Assembly: GCA_015178975.1 (NCBI GenBank)
Contig: WHVD01000005.1
Span: forward strand, 1,426,001-1,490,000
DNA from: Hysterangium stoloniferum
Taxonomy: Eukaryota > Basidiomycota > Agaricomycetes > Hysterangiales > Hysterangiaceae
Length of the DNA: 64,000 nt
Direction: 5' to 3'
Shown: positions 11,338-22,895 of the stretch, one piece after another
Numbering within the stretch: the first letter of the stretch is position 1
Layout: every line of letters starts with the position of its first letter
The notes under the pieces: model-generated
What the model saw: only the letters and a program-made list of their open reading frames with translations
Databases searched by the model: none
Told to the model about the DNA's origin: nothing
Program-made: the position numbers and the translations under genes

Positions 11338-11403
11338 TTATTGAGAAAAATCTGATTCATGTCACACAAGCCCACAACAGTGACATTTGTAACTGTAGTA
11401 GTC

Positions 11404-12347
11404 ACAACCTTAAGACACTTTTAACCCCAACAACCACCACCACACAAGTATTGGTTTGGGGTTCCATCTCAATAACATCAACATTACCACACTTATATTT
11501 CAACCGTAAGCAAAGCTTTGCACTGTAACAGTCAAAGCTTGCTTGCTACTATTCAACTCAACTCCATGGATAAACTTAGCTTAACAGGATGCATTCCTCA
11601 AGCCATTCACATTGTTGGCCATGATTTGCTCTTGGACAATCTCCTACTGTTTGTGGATTCACTCATCTCTCTCCTTGACCTCATTGGCCCAGGCTGTGAG
11701 GTCTTGTGAAAACACAGGATCCACAAGATTTCTCTCAAGAGCCTTGTTGAGATTAGCTTAGGATTGCATCTTCAAAGCAGTGGAATTGCATTGAGGTTTT
11801 CCATTTCAATCTTCCAATCAATAAACCTTTTGTTGCCTTGGTATGTGGTGAGAATCTCTTTGCAGATAAGCTGGGACCAATTTTTCTCCAGGGTGAAGGC
11901 AGTGAGTTCTTTGAGATACTGATTAAGCATAAACCCATCAATGCATGTTTGGTCACCCTGATACCAGACCATCAAGCATGGATCTATCATGGCATCTGCT
12001 ACATAGCTAACAATCTTGTCTGGTTTCTTTCTGCTGAAATTCATGAACCTGAAACAGGTGACAGACCAATTTTGGTGAACAAATGGCATCTAATGTCCTG
12101 CAGTGAGCATAGGACATTCTTTCAGCTTGGTAACTTTAACCTCAGCCAGGGTTTGAGTGCTGTCCAATTGTGGCATCTTGTGCTTCTTTTTCAATAGGAA
12201 GGAGGTCATTGGTGGTGTGGGAAGTATGATGATGGAACTAAATTGTTGGTGATAGTATCAGCATTGGTGTCTGAGGACTTGGGTTTGATTGTAGTGGATG
12301 TAAGGGGGGGAAATGTCAAGTTATCATTAGTGCTCACTAGGGGTTTA
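11404..12347 (-). mobile_element. LTR-retroelement gag fossil
   Basis: On the minus strand between about 12100 and 11770 a recognisable gag-type stretch is readable, with KPDKIVSYVADAM, VWYQGDQ, LEKNW and FIDWKIEMENLNAI, features I associate with gag proteins of agaricomycete LTR elements. The stretch on either side, down to about 11460, is a weaker continuation. No protease or polymerase accompanies it. It is broken, with several interruptions. Neighbouring solo LTRs do not obviously belong to it. Confidence 0.6.
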
Positions 12348-12891
12348 TGTTACAACCCATTCCTGGATGTTTCAATATCCGACTTCCAATCTCTGACTAC
12401 GGAACATCATAGTTACTGTATCATCCGCGTTCTTCCCTTGTTCCACATTTGGTAATTTGTCCATTGACAAGTATTCACTCGTTTGTTTGTTGTATTCCCG
12501 TTTCGGAATATTGTCTCCCTAATATGTCTTATTGTATTTCCATTTTAAGAACATTTCCGTTTCCGTCTTATTATGGTCTTAGTTTGTAGTACAATAACGA
12601 GTAGACTTATATTAGTTTCTGCGAATTTGTACTTTACCTTAGATCTGATATCGACTTAGTTTCTTATTCCTTCTCCCGTCTTTCTGTATGCTCGATATTC
12701 AGAACTCTTCAGAACTCTGAATATCCGTATCTTCCATTGTAAGTCTCACCTCTGAAATTAAGGACTTTGAGCATTTGCATAGAGGCGCAGCACATAAGCT
12801 GAAACCGACATCCTGACCCTATCCAATAGTTCCCAACTTCCCAGTGACTTTCCGATAGTTCTGGAATAAGTTCCCGACACGGTACTTAACA
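12348..12891 (+). mobile_element. Solo LTR, family H variant (544 bp)
   Basis: TGTTACAACCC to GGTACTTAACA, with a perfect GTTTA duplication (12343-12347, 12892-12896). It aligns with the right-hand half of the family H LTRs (TTTGTTGTATTCCCGTTT region and the 3' motif near 12778-12806) but is shorter and begins differently, so it is a subfamily. Confidence 0.85.
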
Positions 12892-12919
12892 GTTTACAAG
12901 GAAAGGAGGTAGTCTGATT

Positions 12920-13040
12920 AGATGTCTGTCTCATCTCTGAGCAAGTGAAGAGCAGTGCAGTTGTTGATGTCAAAAAAAATGAAAGGCTGTCATTAAATGT
13001 CATTAAACAGCCTCACTTGCTCAGTGACAGACAGGACAAT
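12920..13040. repeat. Imperfect inverted repeat
   Basis: Arms around 12924-12948 and 13014-13034 (CTGAGCAAGTGA against TCACTTGCTCAG, then GTCTGTC against GACAGAC) could fold into a hairpin, with a smaller AGGCTG/CAGCCT stem inside. It marks the edge between the mobile DNA and the host-gene island. No terminal duplication was seen, so it is not called a transposon. Confidence 0.4.
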
Positions 13041-13384
13041 TACTTGTATTTTCTTTTGTTGGTGACAGGAAAAAGGAAATTATGATTATGGATAAGAGTG
13101 CTCTGCGGAAGGTGTAGTAGTCACACAAGGGAGAGAAAAAAAAGGGCGGGGATTTGTAATCAATTATAATAGGTGATGGTGTCATGCATATGTATATGTA
13201 TTAAGACAGTCAGGATTACATATGTAGTATTAAAATATATATATAAAGTTGCAAGGTGATTGGTCAACATTTGAAGCAGCCGTGAAGTTCACAGTTTTCA
13301 CGCAATATTTCCGGGTATTCCAGGGCGCGCCTTATGTAATGCAAACAGCTGTAATCCCATTCCTCTGAATTTCTTTTCTAAAAT

Positions 13385-13660
13385 TTATGCGTTGATTAGG
13401 CGCTTTGCAACCTTTTGTATTTTTGGGCGCTCGAACTTTGTACCATTCGGTATCACCGGACAAAGCCCCGGATCCAAAATCTCAAAAGGACTGTCAATCG
13501 GATCTTTAATCGCCCTCGCGTGCGAGCTAATAGGCGCCTTTGGACTTGGCCGAAAAGTCTCTTCGAGGATATGAATACTCACATTCGTGAAGCCGCGCTG
13601 GGAAAAACCCTCTGGTTTTGATTCATTATTTTCAGTCATTAATATTGTGATAATATCCAC
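13385..13660 (-). CDS. Small hypothetical protein
   Basis: A 91-residue frame; an inner start at the eighth codon (MTENNESKPEGFSQRGF) would give 84 residues. Basic, Pro- and Lys-containing, without signal peptide or membrane segment. It lies about 245 bp beyond the stop of CDC73 on the same strand, in DNA with host-like composition and no repeat similarity. I do not recognise a family. It could be a short conserved fungal protein, the end of a spliced gene, or chance. Confidence 0.35.
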   Translation of the reverse strand: MDIITILMTENNESKPEGFSQRGFTNVSIHILEETFRPSPKAPISSHARAIKDPIDSPFEILDPGLCPVIPNGTKFERPKIQKVAKRLINA

Positions 13661-13904
13661 GCCAAATCTAGGATCGTTTATCTAGCCTGTTCTCCAAACT
13701 AGGCTATAAATCATGCCTTGTACGTGTATTCACTTATCCCAAAATATTGCATGACAACCATCATATTTATTTTATTTTATTCCAAATAGATCGTACGTAC
13801 GGCCGCAAAAATGCTTGCAAGAATACATGATACATGAGATACAACTGGAGGGCCGAGTAGACATGGCAGGAGAATATCCCCGCTTGAACTATTTTGCAAA
13901 ATAC

Positions 13905-15614
13905 TTAGGGCATTAACCATGGTTTGTTGGTCATTGTCCATGTGTCCAGCATCTTCCAGAAGTGTGCTACAACCGATTTATCAACGTGTCGTCGATGTGG
14001 ATCAATCTGTACACTAATGAGTTCGATACTTCCCTATGAAGGAAAAGATCCCAACCTTCATTTCCTGTACGTTCCAATCTTTGATCTTCGTGTTTGGAGG
14101 ATCATTTGACCACGTGACATAAACTCCTTTGACTGCCGAAACACATCACAACCATTATTCAATCGTCATAAAGTACACATACCATGATGAAATAGCTGTT
14201 TCGGCTCTGACCACTTGTACGGCCGGAACTGCCACGCTTGACCAGTGGTCATCACGCAAACTACCCTATCCCTATTCAGCCAAGATCAGTCATTGCATGC
14301 ATGGCCGGATAAAACTACATGCCAGGCATCATCACCAAATTTCTTGAGGGCTTCTACACCATCGACAACAAAGTAGCGCATCCGTGTCTCAGTCTCCTTT
14401 CCACTAGGATCAACCGTTGTGCGCTTTCGATATATTGGGATAAGATCATCAGCACGGCTGTTTCCCTCCGCTGCTGCGCGGGCTCGAGCCTCTGCCGATG
14501 GTTCAAAACTATGAAGTATTTCGTTAGAAATTTCGGAAAAACAGATGGGAAAGGCCAACTACGTACGTAGATTCCTGTAAGAAACGTTTTACGTTGTGCA
14601 TCGTAATAAGGGACGTCGGACTGGAGGAGATGATAATAATAGGGAAGTTATTTCCTAGGGAAGATATCAGCAAGTGTTTAATTTTACGCTCAAAATTGGC
14701 ATACGAGCTTTCTTCGCAATCATCTTCGGATCTATCGAACGAGGCATTGTCGAGATACAATAAATACCATAGGCACATTTCTATCATTTTACGAGGCATA
14801 CCTGGCTTCGGTACAGCAGCTACAGGTATTGCGCCACTCTTCGACATTTCTCTGATTTTCTTTAGACGGTCACCCACAACCGTTCTTATGGCCGAAAAGT
14901 TCTGGCATACAGATAACACATAAGTACTATCTAATGAACTGTGCAACTTGCTACTCACATTAGGTTTAATGCCACGGAGTACAGTCGTTCGATCCCGTAA
15001 TTCAATCTCGGCCTTTTTAATTTTCTTGACGGCTTCAGTGTCAGCTGCATCAGCGACATAGCGTCGTTTGGAAGGGGTAGTCGATGGAGCGGATGGTGTT
15101 GCCAAATTTCTCGATAGTGATGCGCTTTGTGGAGGAGGTGTTCCGGGTGGAGTTGTCGCCTCAACTACACAAATTTTAGTGGGTATATACAAGTCTGTTC
15201 GGAATTATAGCTTTACCCACCATTCAAAGACACAATCCGATCATGTTCTGTCACTTTTCCTTCCAACCATTCTGCTATGCCGTTACGTTCCGTGATTGAG
15301 ACGAATGCACTTATGCCGGCCTCTCGCACTTGCTTCATATACTCGGCCACAGGTGCATCCCGAGCAAGCCAAGCAACCACTATGGCATCCAGAGCAGTAA
15401 AGTCGTTAGGTGCTGCATTCGGATCTGAAGCTGTCGCGCCAGGTCTCTTGAAACGAGTTGGGATATTTTTGGGTAAAACAATACTGGGAGAAAGACGCAG
15501 ATGGGTAGCTTCTGACAATGTTGATACTGAATCGCCAGAACTTGTTATATATTTAATTGAAAATGTCGATTTTATGGCATTCTGCAGGGAAAACAGAGGG
15601 TCACTGGCAGCCAT
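13905..15614 (-). CDS. CDC73: Cdc73 (parafibromin), Paf1 complex subunit
   Basis: Cdc73 belongs to the nuclear Paf1 complex, which travels with RNA polymerase II and supports histone modification and 3'-end processing. Eight exons: 15221-15614, 14959-15164, 14793-14901, 14567-14654, 14323-14508, 14183-14271, 14056-14132, 13905-14006. They sum to 1251 nt, giving 416 residues, close to fungal Cdc73. Diagnostic stretches: ATHLRLSPSIVLPKNIPTRF and DAPVAEYMKQVREAG near the N-terminus, and a C-terminal Ras-like domain from about residue 237 with PIIIISSSPTSLITMHNVKR, VVCVMTTGQAWQFRPYKW and IDPHRRHVDKSVVAHFWKML. The start MAASDPLFSLQNAI is preferred over an upstream in-frame ATG because family members begin with a similar MA(x)SDPL. 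The intron 14272-14322 uses a GC donor (GCATGT); the others use GT. Confidence 0.95.
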
Positions 15615-15799
15615 TAGTGAAAGTATCGTCCAAGCCGCCTTCTGCCGAATCAAACTCCGATCTAATCATGTACACATTTCTCAGAGGAATTAATTTGAGA
15701 ATTTCTTTTTTATGTATATAATCAACTTATCACTCGTATAACTGGGGGAAAATAAAGTTAGTAAATTAAAATATAAGGACTTCGGGGTATAATCCGAGT

Positions 15800-18700
15800 T
15801 TATCTCCGTAGAGATGCCCGTTTTGCTGCTTTTATGCACTTCGTTCGTGCTTGCTCTATAGCCGCCATCCAGTTTTGAGCATCTCTAGCTGAAGACGACC
15901 GTAAATGGATGGCATTTCCACCTCTAGGATAGGCCAACACGATCATGAAGTCCAAGTCTTCTGTTAGGTACGATGTGAGTAGATAAACGATGCGTGAAAG
16001 GGAACTTCTGAGAACTCACGTCGACCATTTCCGTCCTGCACTTGTAGCTCAGACAATGGAATAGGCTGTTATATGGCATCGTTAGAGCAGCTCAAAAGAA
16101 GCTAAGAGATCTTAAACAAACCATTCGATACAAAGATCGAGCTGCGTCATCCGTGAGCACCAATATATCGCTACACAGGAAGGCATTCAGTTTCCGTCCG
16201 CTCTTTGTCTTCCACAGCGGACCCTCCTTAAGCAACTGCCTTGCTCCCATATATCGTGTTGGTTGTGTAAGATCGAGCCGTCTTATTTATTCTTATTCGT
16301 GACATAATAATGCTGACGTGTCACTGGACTCACCCTTGATCAATCCAAAGGGTCCGAGAAATATGCCGTAATCGGTCTTGCCCCTCCTGCTCTCGGATAC
16401 TTTCATTGATAGCATCCAAAACGCGCTCCACTTCTACAATGGAGTCTTCGAGCCGCTTGCGCTCCGGTTGATGGTGTGTCTGATTAAGAATCTATTCTCT
16501 TTTGTTAATACTGTTATAGGTGGCGGCATTCTTTTGCACCTACCTGACGGATAAGCAGAGGGTAACGTGTAATACGTTGCACTAGTGACGTTCAAGTAGC
16601 CATCGTGTATACTTGATCAAATATACATACTAGGTGTGAGCAAGTAGCTTGCAAGATCTAACCCTCGAACATTCGGGTCATCACGAAGCCGCTGTAATGT
16701 GATGAGTAACGCTGCTTTCAGGTTCCGTCGCAAGACTACCTGTAGATGTGCTGCCAACTCCGGCTTCGAATCACGCAGTGATTGAAGGATCTTTATCGCT
16801 GCACCTGTATTGATACAGTATTGCTGTTGAAGAGTTGATTGCTATCGATATGTTTTACATGTGGTAATCTCGAAACTTACCATATAGACACCCATTTTCG
16901 ACATCTGAGATTCCACGAGATCGCCAATGTTATCAATGTAGAGTCTGCAGTCCTTCTGACGGTCCTCAAGTAAACTGAAGAATGTCTTGAAGTACATTAA
17001 GCTTGTATAAGTGGCGTATCAATTTTTTAAGTTTACCGTATTTGTCAGAAGTATGTCTTCAATGTTTGCAAAAATCACGGTAGTGGCTTTCTGATTCAAC
17101 ATCGGCATCATACTAGCATAAAATGTCTGCTGAATGTCTTAACATCGTCATAGGGCAGAGGGAGTTGGCAATGACTTTACCTCGACGATAAGCTGCAAAT
17201 TACGGACGTAGGCACTTTCGGTCATAATAAGCTCAAATATTGCCTTAAAGCCTGTTAGATGGGAGATATGTCAGCTCGCTGTTACTTTGCTCACCTCCTG
17301 CCGCCGCCGTTCATCAGAAGGAATGCCTTCCAGCGCAGCTTTATCAACCAAACTCGACCAAGACTAGAATGGCATGTTAACTTGAAGGTAATTACCACTG
17401 GTCGATAGACGCACCGAACCGAAGGCAGGACTATTCTCGCGACTTGGACTTAATGGCATATTCAAAATTGGACTGGATATCACGAGGCTACTCAAATTAG
17501 AACGACGGTCAGAATCCCCAGCTGGTGTACGCCGGCCTAAGAAGCTGAGAAGACCCGAGTAACGATTCTCTTCCTTAGACTCCGTCCTAGAATGTCCAGA
17601 GGGCGTGTCCACACCAGATGCTGGAACACTGTCAAAGGACGAAGCGATAGATGTTCTCGCACCCAGGTTCTGCTTGTAGCTCTCATATCTTTCGAAAGCA
17701 TCATCTACGCGGAGTACATCAGTGGGAGCTAGCTCCTCTACAGGAATGGGAGGTAAGTCCCGCTGAGGAGTTGCCGTGAATGACGTCTCTTCTCGAGAAG
17801 AAGGGTCCGGCACTGCTGGTGCTGGACGTCGCTTTCTGCGCACAGGTGATGGAGGCAGCGTTGTACTGTCACGTTTGACGATAAGGCCTGCAGCTTCTAA
17901 TACCCTCTGACGCTCGTATTCCCGTGCTATATGCTCAGTTTGGCGCTCTTCCTCCGTTTGAGTATGTTCACTTCCATCCGAATCAGAGTCACTCTCAAAT
18001 GACGTGTAGTCCTCGTCTGATGGGATTTCACCCAACGAAATATCTTTGTTAGTATTTGTAGACACTTCAACGCCAGGGAGAACTGAAGAAATATCATTAC
18101 ACTTATGTGCTGTTGCAACGAAGGTAGAGGCGTTCTCATCTGAGGCTTGAAGGTGGATATCGACGAATTCCATTTTGAAATCATTAATCGCGCATGGAGG
18201 AACATACATGAAAAGAAGCAAAGAAGAAAAATTTAGCCTAGTTTGCCAACGTAGTGTAAATAAAAGAGACTTGAGGGAAGGAGTGTAGTCTCAAAGTTGA
18301 TGACTAACCAATGACCTCTAAATATGCCGCTGGGACTATGAAGATAACGCCATCCCTCTCTGTTTTCCACCAATCTCCCTCACTTCGATCAATGATTGTA
18401 AGGTCGTCACCTTCCGCAAATGGAAGTTCATCTGCATTCTGGCCGGTATAGGAATAAAGCGCCTTGGCTTTGACTGCATACACTGTCAGCGAGGACTTCA
18501 GATCGTTATTAGAAATTATCGTCGCACCATCCTCTAGTTCTTGCACATAAGTGCTAGGAAAGAAGCCAGACTTCCCGGTCTTACTAAGGGTACCGTACCA
18601 CCATTCACTACCTGTTTTAGAAGGATGTGCCCTCATTATTACATTTTCGTCAAATCCTGGAAACATACATGGTCAGACGTCAATGAATAACAATGTAGTC

Positions 18701-21700
18701 AGGTCATACCGAGCTCCTCTGCTCTTTGCCCTTGATACGCGTAAAGCGTCCTGACACGATATTCTGTGGCAATATGAGCGCTATTCCCTATGACTAGCGT
18801 AAGGCAGAAATCTCAAGTACCTATTCCCTGATCAATATCTTCCAACAAATCTTGTTCTTCTTGCGGAGTAGGCATGCTGTCCGAATTCGATGGTGCAGCA
18901 TGCAGCTGAATGTCTGGAATATCGACCGGAGTCTTGAATTCCTCCTCATCCTCCTCGGTCGTTGGTGGAAGCTGTGGTGGGGTAGAGCCATCCGCCGCCA
19001 AATTAGCGTACCAGTCTACTGACTGTCTGCTACCATGACGAGATAGTGAGTGAGCATCAGTGTCTATGGCAGAAGGGGCGAGAGGCTGAACAGGAGATAG
19101 AACCTGAACTGGAGGTGCCAGAGGAACCTGAGCGTTGATGTGAGGCGGCGGTGCAGTATCTCCAAGTACATTCCCAGCAACAGCGGCCGCACTTCTATCG
19201 TTGGTTATGGTTTTGCGGAGTTTAGGCACTCCGCTAGTTATTTGACTGAATAGAGCACCGCGGGCAGCGGGTGATGCGTCACTAGTGGCAACCATGGGTG
19301 CAGGAGGCGCAGGAGGCGCAACAGGCGCTGCGGGTGCGGGGGGAGCAGGTGGAGGGGCTGGCGGCGAGACTGGCGGCGATTTTGCAGACTCGACGGGAGA
19401 TGGTATAACAGGGGTCGAGATCCTGCCAAAGATTTGTTGGGCAAGCATATCTCGAGTATTGCGAGACCTCTTGTATTCATCATCGCTACTGTCTTCTTCA
19501 TCATTCTCTTTCAATATATCCCATCCTTCTTCGTCGCTATCGGTCGGAGCGGTCGGATATATTGGCTTGGTAGGAGGTGGCGTAGCTGTAGTGACGGGAA
19601 GTTGGGGACGAGCAAATGGATTGGTCCCGCCAGCCGCAGCAGGGGGAGAAGGCACTGCAACGCCCCCTTGACCCATGAGCTTATTGAATGGATTCGTCCG
19701 AGATTGGGCGGAAGGGGATGGCACTGGCAAGGTAGGCTCATTGACCGGCGGTGGTGGTGCCGGCGGAGCGGGAGGTGCAGGAGGTGCGGGTGGTGCGGGC
19801 GGTGCGGGTGGAGGAGCGACCACAGATGGCGAAGGCAGTCTGGCAGCCCCGGTAGCTGGGTGTGACAGAACAGGCGGTGGTGGCGCCGGACTGATCGCTC
19901 TTGCAGGAGCAGGAACTCTCGGGGCAATACGCGATGGTGGGGGAGGCGCTGGCGCACGGCTAATAGTAGCCTTTGCTTCCAAAGAGGCCTTACGAGCTGC
20001 GAATTCCTCCTCCGCACGACGTACTTCTGCTTCCTCCTCTTCCAATTGACGAAGGCGCGCTGCTCGAGCTTCCCGAGTTTTCTGCAAGGCTTCTTCGCGT
20101 GCGCGAATGGCCTCTTCCTCTGGGTCGACCTCTGGTGCTGCAGGAGCCGGAGGAACAACTGGTGCCACTAGAGGCGCGGGAGGAGGGGCGGATGCCGAGT
20201 ATTTGGATGAAGCTTTAGGGACCACAGGTGAACGAACTGCTGCTTTGCGTACCGGAGGAGGCGGTGGCGCTTTATTTCTGCTAGCCGATGCAGGTGCTGG
20301 CGCAGGGGATGATGCAACCGCTGCTGGTGCTGCAGGTTTATCTTTCCCTTCCAAAACACCCTTGGCCGATTCCAATCTCTCTCGTCTTACGCGTTCCCGC
20401 TCTTCCGCTTCTTTCTCGGCCTGTTTAGCCTTCTCTTCTGCTTCTTTGCGATCAGCAGCGAGTCTGTCTTCTACACTCGAGTCCACAGAAGGGCTAGATG
20501 AAGGGCCAGGAACACCGAGGGCACGCATACGTTCTTGCATACGACGTTGTGCTTCAGCTTTAATAAAAGCAGCTCTCTCCTCAGGCGTCATCGACTTGGT
20601 ATTCGGAAGGGGTGATGCAGTCGGCGCAGGAGGATTGGCCCGCGCGGCAGTTGATGCGGCGGCAGGGGGAGGCGGCGGCGGAGAGCGTGTGGTAGCGGGA
20701 GGTGACCGAGGACGAGCCGAGTTCCGACCACTGTCGCGTGTATACGAGGAGTCCCTCTCGTAGCTCCTGTCGCGACGCGAGTAGTCCCTGTCCCTGTCCC
20801 TGTCCCTATCTCTTTCCCTATCCCAGTCTCGTTCATCATTCCTGCTGAGAGGACGACGATCGTCACGATCAAACGTGCCCCGTTTGTAGCCATGGTCATC
20901 ATCCTCATCGCGGTATCTTTCCCGGCGAGACGAATAACTGTCGTCGAATCTGGCATATTTATCGTTTGCACGATCTCTAGAGCGTGCCCACTCTGCCTTC
21001 TCGCGGGCTTTTCGTTTGTCACGCTCTTCGATACGTCTTTCAATGTCAGGAAGACGTTCATGCATCAAATTCATCAAATCGCGCTCGAGCTTCCTCCGCT
21101 CCTCATCTTTGGAATACGATCGTGGGCCACGGCTAACATACTCCAAATCGTCTTGAACGCGACGAACTCGGTATCGCAAATCTTCCATCTCCTTGTCAAG
21201 AGCTTCATCTTCAGCCGAGTGCGACGCAGATTCAGCTGCGGTCTTCTCGAGCATTTTGGAGGTATTCTCAAGCTGCCTGCGCATTTCGTTGAGGTCTGTT
21301 GATGGACTTTCATTCCCTGTGCGAACCGTACGCCTATCGAGATGTCGGTTGGGTGGTTTGTAACCAGATACCTCATCTTCGTTATGCCTGTAAATTGTGC
21401 CATCTTTGCGTGTATTCGCGTTGTCAGAAGTGCTATTGAAAGACCGAGTTGGTAACCTCGAAGTAGGTTCATCAACACCATTGGTGACCCTGCTGTGACC
21501 GTCATTGGCAAGAAGCTCTTTGAGGAAACCAACGGAGCTGTCAAGGTCCCGTGCAGAGGGGGGTATAAGTTCTTGCGGGAGTACTTCCGGGATCTCGTTA
21601 CCGTTCAAGTCTAAAGAAAAGGATTGATGATGAGATATATTCAGCTAGAGTGCCAAATTACGTACGTCGATATATAAGGCCCATGGCAACATGGAACTCT

Positions 21701-22659
21701 GCTAAATTGAGCTTTCCTTGATCGTTCTGATCCGCCAATGACCTATAAAATAGTTGAAAATCTACAGAGTAGAAATTAAAATGTTCTAACCAGATACGTG
21801 CCAACTCATTCTTATCCAAGCCACTTTGTCCAAAGACTTGCAAACCGGTTTCACCAGTAATAAAACCCTTACCTTGGGTGTCCCATGCCCGAAATATCTG
21901 ATCATACTGCTTTTTCTCAGCGCGACTGAGAGCCCACGGAATTTTAGGGGCAGCAGTGCCTCTCTGATTCTGATTATGCTGCTGGATAGATTGCTGCAAC
22001 GAAAGACCTTGCTGCGGCTGCGCAAACTGCGGTACTCCTGACGGGGCGAATGGGGCGGACAAGTTGGCAGGCATGAACGAATTACCCATCATCTGCAATC
22101 GTGGATCGACAAAACCTGTCATCTGAGGTACTAGACCGCCGCCACCATATCCGGTCTGTTGGGGTATGAGTGGTCCAGGAGAAGGGGAAAGAAAGGAACG
22201 CTGTTGCTGAAGACCACCACCTAGCATGCCCGTATTTGGCTGCGACGGTTGAAGTTGGGACTGAGGTTGTCCTTGGAATCGACTAGGAATCGGAGGCACT
22301 GGTGGAGGAGGAGGTGCCGCGCGTTGAAACCCAGAACCTCCTTGGAAGCCAGTCTGTTGAAATCCCATGGGACCGCCCAGATACCCTGTCTGCTGGGCCT
22401 GTTGAAAGCCGGTCTGTTGAGCCTGCTGCAACCCGATTTGTGGATTTTGCTGAAACCCAGAAGGCTGCGGTTGCTGTTGAAATCCTTGAGGTTGCTGTTG
22501 AAAACCCCCAGGTCGCTGTTGCGGAAAGCCTGTTGGCTGCGGTTGCATACCACCCCCGAAACCAGGCTGCTGCTGCGGCTGCTGAAAACTAGATGGGATT
22601 CCTGTCTGCATAGGATATTGCTGGAAGCCAGGCTGTCCCTGCTGCCATGGCTGAGCCAT
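15800..22659 (-). CDS. CIN1: Intersectin/Cin1-like (Pan1-type) endocytic scaffold with RhoGEF
   Basis: Scaffold linking endocytic coats, actin and Rho-family GTPases at cortical patches. Seventeen exons from 21791-22659 to 15800-15960; the largest is 18821-21610. They total 5886 nt (1961 residues) and stay in frame. Order: Gln/Pro/Gly-rich N-terminus (1-230), one EH domain (about 240-330, LADQNDQGKLNLAEFHVAMG), charged coiled coil (450-600, with Arg/Asp-Arg runs), a long Pro-rich region, a WH2-like actin-binding motif near 1098 (ALFSQITSGVPKLRKT), two SH3 domains (about 1245-1310 and 1325-1380), a DH domain (about 1625-1840, with QRITRYPLLIRQ) and a PH domain (1845-1961, ending with the helix ARDAQNWMAAIEQAR). 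This is intersectin architecture; the first part alone would be called Pan1. The junction at 18140-18308 (169 bp) is the least certain. Pan1/Eps15 relatives often carry more than one EH; only one is seen. Confidence 0.9.
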
Positions 22660-22895
22660 TGTGGTAGAGAGGAGGAGAGACCGATTACACAAAGCGGTGA
22701 TGCAAGGAGGCAATAATTTGGCGCGGACACAGCTGAGTTTGAATAGCTCAATTCGGTTGCAGTCAGCCATCCAATCAGAACGCTTCATAATCATGGAACA
22801 AAATAGTAGATGAACTGTGAGAGCACTCCTCATAAAGTATAAACAAGGTATCTCTGAAAAACATTTGGCTCCCGACCGAGTGGCATCGATATTTC

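Noticed and set aside
12920-13040. Foldback transposon
   Set aside because: The inverted repeat is imperfect and has no flanking duplication or recognised ends.
14594-15693. Plus-strand frames opposite CDC73
   Set aside because: They span CDC73 introns and exons on the other strand and have no recognisable motif.
19285-20763. Plus-strand Gly/Ala-rich frames of 124-218 codons
   Set aside because: Antisense shadows of the Pro/Ala-rich, GC-rich exon of the intersectin gene; they lack any domain.
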